A stretch of DNA of 11,340 nt, taken from CAZVWH01 sp964631175. GTDB lineage: Bacteria > Planctomycetota > Phycisphaerae > Sedimentisphaerales > Anaerobacaceae. Below are positions 6,426 through 11,340 of the stretch, in pieces. A program made the position numbers and the translations under genes. The notes under the pieces were generated by a model that had not been told where the DNA came from, ran no database searches, and saw only the letters and a program-made list of their open reading frames with translations. Numbering within the stretch: position 1 is the stretch's first letter; each line of letters opens with the position of its first letter. The stretch is taken from assembly GCA_964631175.1 (NCBI GenBank), contig CAZVWH010000089.1, positions 1 through 11,340 of the forward strand. The letters are read 5' to 3'.

Positions 6426-6482
6426 AATATTTAGCCCCTAAATCCTTCGACCCGGCACAGGACGGGTTTATTTGGGGGTTTA
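6426..6482 (+). repeat. Hairpin with embedded dispersed repeat copy 3
   Basis: TATTTAGCCCCTAAA at the left and TTTATTTGGGGGTTTA at the right can pair (CCCC/GGGG plus TAAA/TTTA with a small bulge). The arms enclose CCTTCGACCC…CAGGACGGG at 6444-6466, a relative of 5-27. It may be a terminator for the TerL remnant or fic transcript that later took in the repeat, or a repeat in its own right. In the interval 6383-6767 I see this element, the 6501-6551 hairpin and a promoter, but no gene. Confidence 0.55.
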
Positions 6483-6500
6483 TAGCTGCGCATAAAAAAG

Positions 6501-6551
6501 ACAGGGCTGAGGTGCGGAGGGAGAGGAAAAGCGAGATAACCTCAGCCCTGT
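6501..6551 (+). repeat. 13-bp-stem hairpin with purine-rich loop
   Basis: ACAGGGCTGAGGT (6501-6513) and ACCTCAGCCCTGT (6539-6551) are perfect complements. The 25-nt loop is nearly all purine and contains the ribosome-site-like GGAGGGAGAGG. There is no T-run after it, so a classical terminator is uncertain. It separates the phage-derived block from the oxidoreductase gene. Confidence 0.6.
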
Positions 6552-6601
6552 TGTATGCCTATCAAAACTAAATAATAAAAACAGCTCTTGCACAAAACTG
6601 C

Positions 6602-6628
6602 TTGACTTTGAAGATAATCCGCTATACT
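6602..6628 (+). promoter_or_regulatory. Possible promoter for the oxidoreductase gene
   Basis: TTGACT (6602-6607) and TATACT (6623-6628) are separated by 15 bp, slightly short. They lie about 140 nt ahead of the ATG at 6768, leaving a long AT-rich leader with no visible riboswitch-like fold. Confidence 0.35.
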
Positions 6629-6767
6629 TGCATCAAGAGCAACATTTATTAACCATTTACCATTATATACTACCGAATGCAAGCGGACAAGACCTATTTG
6701 AGGATAAATATTAAAATTTTTTAAAATAAAAAATCATTGGTTAGAATTTCCCTATCCGGCTAAAAAA

Positions 6768-7826
6768 ATGGACGAACGTCAAATAAAAACCGCGGTATTG
6801 GGCCTTAATGAAGGGGGCCGGCTTTTGCTCAAGGCGGCATCGCAAATGGCTCATTTTCAAATTCAGGCGGTCGCTGACAAAAATAGAAACCTCGCTGAAA
6901 AAACAGCAGCGCAGTATGAATGCTCCGCATACGATGACTACCGACAGTTGGTAATACAAAGTCATCTTGATTGTCTGCTTGTCGCGGCTGGAATGTACAG
7001 TTGCGCCGAGCATATTCGAGCCGCGATGAAAAAGAAATTCAGCGTGCTCAAGCTGGCTCCGCCGGCAAGAGATTTTGAAGAAGCTGCGGAATTCGTTCGG
7101 CTGGCTGAATGCGAAGGGATAAAATTTGCCATCGCCAATCCCAGCCGATTTGCCGGTAGCTTCCTTGCCTTTCGCGATTTCTTGCATCGAAGTGAAATCG
7201 AACAAATTTTTCTGATAGAAGCTTTTTGTAACGTTGATAGCCAAATGAATCCGGCGTGGCATACGGACCCGAAACTGGCCGGCGGTGGCGTATTGCTACG
7301 CAACTGTTATGAGACGATCGACCAGATAATGTGGAATTTTCCTATGCCGCTGCAGGTCTATTCGTTGAACACCAATCAAGCTTCTGATAAACAACAACGG
7401 CTTTATCTGACAGAAGACACAGCGATTGTAACGATGAAGTTTGACGATACGCTTATCGGTAACTTGATAGCGTTGCGCCGGCCGGGGCCTGGGCCGAAGC
7501 ATGAGTTTCTGAGAGTCTATGGCAAGGACAAGATTTTATCCGTCGGCGAAGGCCGACTTACGGTAAGTGACGCATCGGGAAAGGTCCACGAGCAATTGCA
7601 ATATGACGACGATGCTCTCAATTGTATGATGAAGCTTTTGGATAATTTTGCGGTGAGTATATTATCGCCCGACGAGAGCAAACTCTGCAGCAGCGGCCAG
7701 GAAAATCTGAAAAATATGGCGGTCATTGAATCTGCTTACCTATCGGCTCGTACGGCAATTCCGGAAGAACCAAGTAGATTTCTAAATGTACGCCGCAAGC
7801 AAGCTGTGACGCCGACAAAGGTTTAG
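6768..7826 (+). CDS. Gfo/Idh/MocA-family protein with degenerate catalytic motifs
   Basis: This is a 352-residue two-domain protein. An N-terminal Rossmann fold (residues ~5-125) begins IKTAVLGLNEGG, where the usual GxGxxG is weakened to G-L-N-E-G-G. The C-terminal alpha/beta domain carries the family's W-x-x-D-P-x-x-A-G-G-G segment (164-174). Members normally oxidise or reduce sugars or related polyols with NAD(P). Here the EKP motif slot reads LKLAPP (94-99), so the catalytic lysine aligns with Ala. The G-x-H-x-x-D motif reads C-Y-E-T-I-D (180-185), so the catalytic His is Glu. The protein may bind a dinucleotide without standard dehydrogenase activity, or use a changed mechanism. The start ATG follows an A-tract with no Shine-Dalgarno and has no in-frame alternative upstream. 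No neighbouring pathway gene indicates a substrate. Confidence 0.8.
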   Translation: MDERQIKTAVLGLNEGGRLLLKAASQMAHFQIQAVADKNRNLAEKTAAQYECSAYDDYRQLVIQSHLDCLLVAAGMYSCAEHIRAAMKKKFSVLKLAPPARDFEEAAEFVRLAECEGIKFAIANPSRFAGSFLAFRDFLHRSEIEQIFLIEAFCNVDSQMNPAWHTDPKLAGGGVLLRNCYETIDQIMWNFPMPLQVYSLNTNQASDKQQRLYLTEDTAIVTMKFDDTLIGNLIALRRPGPGPKHEFLRVYGKDKILSVGEGRLTVSDASGKVHEQLQYDDDALNCMMKLLDNFAVSILSPDESKLCSSGQENLKNMAVIESAYLSARTAIPEEPSRFLNVRRKQAVTPTKV

Positions 7827-7855
7827 TCAGACTCAAAATAGTGAAAAAGAAGCGT

Positions 7856-7882
7856 TTGACAAAGAATTGGACAGACTATAAT
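7856..7882 (+). promoter_or_regulatory. Promoter for the zinc-ribbon protein
   Basis: TTGACA (7856-7861) and TATAAT (7877-7882) are both perfect, with a 15-bp spacer. Transcription would begin about 45 nt before the ATG at 7935. Confidence 0.55.
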
Positions 7883-7934
7883 CTATAGCTAAATGACCGA
7901 TTAAAAGTGTTATGTGTGTATTGGAGAGTTTGCC

Positions 7935-8351
7935 ATGAAAAACACGATTTATCTTGTTGTCATTGTCCTGTCTATAGTCCTGGCTGCTGTGGTGTTTTTT
8001 TGGACCCGATCGTCAGGCTCGGGTGGTATCGAGGACATTAAACGTGGTGAGAAGTCGATGTGGGTCAAGTGCAACAATCCGGAATGTAATGCCGAATATC
8101 AAATGGATATGAGGGATTACTACGAGCAAACACAAGAAAAAATGAAGGCCAATCCTTTGTTGTCGCAAACACCAGCTTTGACCTGTGAAAAATGCGGAGA
8201 GCCGAGTCTTTTCAGAGCTGAAAAGTGCGAGAAATGTGGAGCAGTCTTCTTTTATGGGGCATCCAAAGATTATCCGGACCGTTGTCCCAAGTGCAAATAT
8301 AGCAAAACAGAAGCAACGCGGCAGGAACGGCTCCGTCAGCGAGGACGTTAG
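7935..8351 (+). CDS. Membrane-anchored zinc-ribbon protein of unknown function
   Basis: This 138-residue protein has one N-terminal transmembrane helix (~residues 4-23) followed by a soluble part with four cysteine pairs: C46-x4-C51, C84-x2-C87, C98-x2-C101 and C117-x2-C120. The last three look like zinc-ribbon knuckles (CEKCGEP, CEKCGAVF, CPKCKY), enough for two structural zinc sites. The C-terminus is basic (RQERLRQRGR). With no signal cleavage site, the soluble part is probably held at the membrane; its side is not clear. The start is ATG 7935, with GGAG eight nt upstream; a GTG at 7914 in the same frame would add seven residues without a ribosome site. Nothing adjacent gives it a role. 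The 112 nt after it, up to the convergent protease gene, contain no clear terminator. Confidence 0.8.
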   Translation: MKNTIYLVVIVLSIVLAAVVFFWTRSSGSGGIEDIKRGEKSMWVKCNNPECNAEYQMDMRDYYEQTQEKMKANPLLSQTPALTCEKCGEPSLFRAEKCEKCGAVFFYGASKDYPDRCPKCKYSKTEATRQERLRQRGR

Positions 8352-8463
8352 CTGATAGCATAAACTGAGCTGGCAAGCGCTGGGGCTGAACGGCTTTTCA
8401 CTCGGCGAAGTTCTGCATTTGAGATGAGCTGATGTTTTATGGGGGATTTGAGTCTAAAAAAGC

Positions 8464-9279
8464 TTATTGTGTCTGATTGTCTTTTAAGTTTGTCAGGACT
8501 GCCTGGTAATAATCTTCTTTTCCGATTTTCAAGTGCGCAAGATTAGAATATTTTTCTTGAATCTCCATTTTTAAATATATTATGCGGTTTTGGGGGCTGG
8601 GATGCGTTGAGAAAAATTCGATCTGCTTTATTTTCTGCTCGTCCTGAAGCATCTGCATAGTCTCAATCATGCCGTAGGGGTCGTAGCCGGCCTGCACCAT
8701 ATAATCAAGTCCTGCAAGGTCGGCCTGCTGTTCGTCCGTTCTACTATATTGCAGGCCAAGGATTTGCCTGGCCATGTTTACTGCCGACAAGGCGCCGCGG
8801 GTTGTATCTTGCGAAGCAACCGCAGCGAGCAAAATGCCCATTCCAATCTCCCGGCTCATCGCTACTGAACTATCTCGTGCAACGATGTGCGCTACTTCAT
8901 GGGAAAGTATTCCTCCCAGTTGAGCCTCATTTGTCAATTTTTGAAGTAATCCTTTTGTAATGAAAATATATCCGCCGGGTAGGGCAATTGCATTAGTTGA
9001 TTCGTGCTCCACTGCAACGAAGTGATACTCCAGATCCGGCTTATGGCTAACGCGAGCAACTCTCTGGCCGACGTTATCTATATAGCTTTGCAGACTCTCA
9101 TTAGTAATTCTGCCGCCCATCTGTTTTTCAACTTCAGGAGCATATTTTTTACCTATTGCAACGTCTTTCTGCTCCGGAAAGAGCATAAATTCTTCTTCGC
9201 CGGTTATCGGATTGATTGCGCAGCCCCAGCAAAAACAAAGGATAAACTCTAAGCTCAAAAGCAGCAGTATTGCCCGCAT
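8464..9279 (-). CDS. M48-family metalloprotease, outer-membrane-type lipoprotein (BepA/LoiP-like)
   Basis: This ~271-residue zinc peptidase faces the other genes. Numbering from the alternative GTG start at 9285, the hydrophobic leader ends in WGC with the lipidation cysteine at 22, then AINPITGEEEF, the hallmark N-terminus of periplasmic M48 lipoproteins of the BepA/LoiP/YcaL group. The zinc site HEVAH is at 129-133, with the third ligand in RTDEQQAD (E185). The late loop FFSTHPSPQNR (~224-234) is also conserved. There is no C-terminal TPR domain, unlike BepA, so it is closer in size to LoiP/YcaL. A role in envelope protein quality control is expected. I prefer ATG 9279 (GGTG five nt upstream) over GTG 9285. 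A TATAAT on the minus strand at 9332-9327 may be its -10, but no good -35 accompanies it. Confidence 0.9.
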   Translation of the reverse strand: MRAILLLLSLEFILCFCWGCAINPITGEEEFMLFPEQKDVAIGKKYAPEVEKQMGGRITNESLQSYIDNVGQRVARVSHKPDLEYHFVAVEHESTNAIALPGGYIFITKGLLQKLTNEAQLGGILSHEVAHIVARDSSVAMSREIGMGILLAAVASQDTTRGALSAVNMARQILGLQYSRTDEQQADLAGLDYMVQAGYDPYGMIETMQMLQDEQKIKQIEFFSTHPSPQNRIIYLKMEIQEKYSNLAHLKIGKEDYYQAVLTNLKDNQTQ

Positions 9280-9368
9280 AATCACACCGACAGGTGCATG
9301 TCAAGTTTGTAGGTGAGGTGGACGCTATTATATTACCTATTATCTCAATGGATAATGGTTGGTCGCCT

Positions 9369-9470
9369 TTTGTCACCTCGACCGAGGCCGTATGGCCGAG
9401 TGGAGAGGTCTGCCTTCAAAGCAGATTTCTCCACTCCGTTCGCTGCGCTCACTACGGTCGAAATGACAAA
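9369..9470. repeat. 100-nt long-hairpin interspersed repeat
   Basis: The two halves are imperfect inverted copies. The outer arms begin TTTGTCACCTCGACCG and end CGGTCGAAATGACAAA with two mismatches. The inner arms are AGTGGAGA (9399-9406) / TCTCCACT (9428-9435) and TCTGC (9409-9413) / GCAGA (9421-9425), around the loop CTTCAAA. The middle parts differ in length. This matches a repeat type I recall from many environmental genomes (TGTCATTTCGACCG…GTGGAGAAATCTG), not searched here. It lies between the divergent protease and Rnf-operon promoters. The remainder of 9280-9600 holds only promoter-like sequence. Confidence 0.75.
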
Positions 9471-9540
9471 CGTTTCTTTCTGTAGATTTTACCAACAATC
9501 TTGACACGCACCCCACACCGACAATTACGAAAAGTTATAT

Positions 9541-9569
9541 TTGAAAATTTAAAGAAAATTTATTATAAA
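9541..9569 (+). promoter_or_regulatory. Promoter of the Rnf operon
   Basis: TTGAAA (9541-9546), a 17-bp spacer and TATAAA (9564-9569) predict a transcript starting near 9576. That leaves about 25 nt before ATG 9601 and argues against the upstream in-frame TTG codons (9583, 9586) as the start of the first gene. Confidence 0.55.
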
Positions 9570-9600
9570 ATATGTTTCGTCTTTGTTGGTAGCAAAAACT

Positions 9601-9900
9601 ATGGTCCAGCAAAAAAAGTGTAAAGGCTGTATCCACGAGAATGACTGCCGGGCTGTTTACAGGAAGCTGACAAGCTTGTCCGCCGCGGCGGATTCATTTG
9701 CATTCAAAGCCTGTTTTGTATTTTTACTGCCCATATTGGTTTTTATTACCTCGTTGGCGGCTTTTGAACGGATTGTAACCGAAGCAGTAAATACGAAACA
9801 CCTGCAAACAACTCTTAGTTTCCTGCTCGCTGTGTCTATAACCTTTACGGTTGTGCTAATTATAAAAGTAATAAATAGACAATTTAATAAGAACAAGTAG
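9601..9900 (+). CDS. Small two-TM protein with N-terminal Cys cluster, first gene of the Rnf operon
   Basis: This 99-residue protein has an N-terminal C7-x2-C10-x5-C16 cluster (KCKGCIHENDC). Two predicted transmembrane helices follow, ~residues 35-57 (CFVFLLPILVFITSLAAF) and ~70-91 (LSFLLAVSITFTVVLIIKV), with a short basic tail. The plan resembles a shortened RseC/SoxR-reducing-system protein (Cys motif plus two helices), a family often found with rnf genes. The resemblance is in layout and I cannot confirm homology. The stop lies 19 nt before rnfC, so the two are almost certainly co-transcribed. The cysteines could bind an iron-sulfur cluster or take part in redox relay. The start at 9601 was chosen from the promoter position; no Shine-Dalgarno is seen. 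Confidence 0.7.
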   Translation: MVQQKKCKGCIHENDCRAVYRKLTSLSAAADSFAFKACFVFLLPILVFITSLAAFERIVTEAVNTKHLQTTLSFLLAVSITFTVVLIIKVINRQFNKNK

Positions 9901-9919
9901 TTCCTAAAAATCTTCAAGG

Positions 9920-11293
9920 ATGAAAGTAAATACCATAGGCAGATTTTCTTTTACCGGCGGAGTTCATCCTCCGCAGAGAAAAGAGCTTACCCGCGACAGC
10001 GAGATACAACCCGGCCCTGATATTAAAGCCGTTGCCATAATGCTCAGCCAGCATCTCGGAGCTGTTTGCCAGCCGTTGGTCAGGAAGGGCTATATGATTC
10101 TGGCGGGACAGAAAATCGGCGATGCGGATGCATACGTCTGCGCACCTGTACATTCTCCGATCAACGGCAAAGTAAAAGAAATAGCTCTACGGTCACATCC
10201 GGTCCTCGGCAGAAGCCCGGCTGTAATTATAGAAGCATACCAGTATGTCCCTACGAAGCCACCACGGTTTGAGCTAAAGGATGGTTTCGATGAAAATAAA
10301 TACTCTTCGGAACAAATATGCGATGCCGTCCGTAGGGCCGGTATTGTAGGTATGGGCGGTGCGGGATTTCCAACAAGAGTAAAGATTGAGCCGAATCCCC
10401 GACTACCTAAAGAGGTACTGATTATTAACGGCAGTGAATGCGAGCCGTATATAACCTGTGACTATCGAATTATGTTAGAGCGGACGAGCCGGATTATTAC
10501 CGGCATCAAGCTCGCTCGCAAAGCATCCGGCTGTTCACAGGTCTTTATCGCCATAGAGGATAATAAGCCCAAAGCAATAGAAGTTATGAGCGAAGCGCTG
10601 GCTGAGCACGCACACGGTGACGATATGAGGGTCGTTCCAGTTAAAACAAAGTATCCGCAGGGCGGCGAAAGACAGCTTATACAAGCAATTCTAAAAAGAG
10701 TTGTCCCCACCGGCGGCATTCCGCCCGCTATCGGAGTGGTCGTGCTTAATGTCGCTACAACGGCGGCAATTGCCGAAGCGGTCATCGCCGGTACACCTTT
10801 GACTCACAGGGTGGTGACCGTTACCGGTGAAGCTATTGCAAATCCGGGAAATTTCAATGTCGCCATTGGAACATCCGTCCGTGACCTTATCGAATTCTGT
10901 GGAGGTGTGACCAAAAAGTCGGCAAAGGTGGTTGTCGGTGGGCCAATGATGGGAATTGCAATTGCGGATTTGGATACGCCGATTACAAAGACCACCAACG
11001 CTATAACTGTGCTGACAGGAGAGGAAATCGGCAAAGCCAAATTCTCGCGACGCCAGACGCCATGTATTCGCTGTGGCAGATGCCTGCAGGTTTGCCCGGA
11101 GAATTTAAATCCGACAAAAATCGCCCATGCGGTTAAAAATAATCTCTTAGATGTAGCAGAGAGTTACTATATCAATGCCTGTATAGAGTGCGGCTGCTGT
11201 AGTTACGTCTGCCCAGCCAATATAGAAGTGACAGGGTATATTAAAACAGGAAAAAACCTTTTAGCCAGACAAAAGAAGAAGATGCCAACTTAG
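9920..11293 (+). CDS. rnfC: RnfC, NADH/ferredoxin-coupling subunit of the Rnf complex
   Basis: RnfC is the soluble iron-sulfur flavin-binding subunit of the membrane Rnf complex, which couples ferredoxin:NAD+ electron transfer to ion pumping. The 457-residue protein opens with the family N-terminus (FTGGVHPPQRKELT). The NADH/FMN-binding Nuo51-like fold has GMGGAGFPTRVK at 144-155 and ECEPYITCD at 173-181. A SLBB-like segment (VTGEAIANPGNFNVAIGTS) follows at ~301-319, then GGPMMG at 340-345. Two 4Fe-4S motifs are complete: C382-x2-C385-x2-C388-x3-C392-P and C421-x2-C424-x2-C427-x3-C431-P. It is near the short end of the family and lacks the long Lys/Ala-rich tail of gammaproteobacterial RnfC. 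The start ATG is directly preceded by AAGG, which is closer than usual, with no alternative nearby. The 47 nt after it hold no start, so the next subunit (expected rnfD) begins beyond the window. Confidence 0.95.
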   Translation: MKVNTIGRFSFTGGVHPPQRKELTRDSEIQPGPDIKAVAIMLSQHLGAVCQPLVRKGYMILAGQKIGDADAYVCAPVHSPINGKVKEIALRSHPVLGRSPAVIIEAYQYVPTKPPRFELKDGFDENKYSSEQICDAVRRAGIVGMGGAGFPTRVKIEPNPRLPKEVLIINGSECEPYITCDYRIMLERTSRIITGIKLARKASGCSQVFIAIEDNKPKAIEVMSEALAEHAHGDDMRVVPVKTKYPQGGERQLIQAILKRVVPTGGIPPAIGVVVLNVATTAAIAEAVIAGTPLTHRVVTVTGEAIANPGNFNVAIGTSVRDLIEFCGGVTKKSAKVVVGGPMMGIAIADLDTPITKTTNAITVLTGEEIGKAKFSRRQTPCIRCGRCLQVCPENLNPTKIAHAVKNNLLDVAESYYINACIECGCCSYVCPANIEVTGYIKTGKNLLARQKKKMPT

Positions 11294-11340
11294 ATACTCG
11301 ACAAATATGGTAGTTTATAAGTGACTAAAGTGGGATAAAA

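Noticed and set aside
9391..9427. tRNA-like 5' half with a CTTCAAA anticodon loop (UCA, selenocysteine or opal suppressor)
   Set aside because: The D-arm-like GGCCGAGTGG and the 5-bp anticodon-like stem are explained by the 9369-9470 hairpin repeat. No acceptor stem, T-loop (GGTTCGA) or CCA follows.
1..11340. CRISPR array, integrase or attachment site pair
   Set aside because: No regularly spaced direct repeats and no integrase or transposase gene were found; the only long direct repeat is the TerL tail.

Overview
The window looks like a chromosomal segment from an anaerobic bacterium, most likely a planctomycete of the Phycisphaerae/Sedimentisphaerales type. This placement is an inference from gene flavour, not from a marker gene. 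Pointers are a large secreted protein built of carboxypeptidase-regulatory-like beta-sandwich modules, a phage-type terminase with a Cys-rich linker, a short membrane-anchored zinc-ribbon protein, an Rnf electron-transport operon, many starts without a Shine-Dalgarno sequence, and abundant palindromic repeats.

Layout. Positions 1-6500 are an accessory, phage-derived region. It holds the 3' end of an unrecognised gene (1-231), a small-terminase-like HTH protein (282-707), a secreted multi-module protein with its own promoter (956-3367), the large terminase subunit TerL (3457-5010), and an AT-rich block with strong promoters and a Fic-family AMP-transferase (5145-6290). A 26-codon remnant of a second, diverged TerL follows at 6305-6382. 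No portal, capsid, integrase or lysis gene is visible, so this looks like a remnant or a packaging-gene island with cargo rather than an intact prophage. Hairpin repeats have entered the region heavily. Some lie in frame inside genes: in TerL, in the small terminase and in the 5' partial gene. One supplies the stop codon of the small-terminase gene.

Positions 6500-11340 are host-like. A 13-bp-stem hairpin and a promoter precede a Gfo/Idh/MocA-family oxidoreductase with degenerate catalytic motifs (6768-7826). Next come a membrane-anchored zinc-ribbon protein (7935-8351) and, convergent to it, a lipoprotein M48 metalloprotease on the minus strand (8464-9279). A 100-nt long-hairpin repeat (9369-9470) lies between the protease and the divergent Rnf operon. 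That operon starts with a small two-TM Cys protein (9601-9900) and rnfC (9920-11293). The rest of the Rnf complex should continue beyond the window.

The most interesting points are the TerL tail duplicated on the far side of the Fic gene, the 27-28-codon palindromic insertion read through in frame inside TerL, the separation of the terminase pair by a secreted protein, and the loss of the expected catalytic residues in the oxidoreductase.
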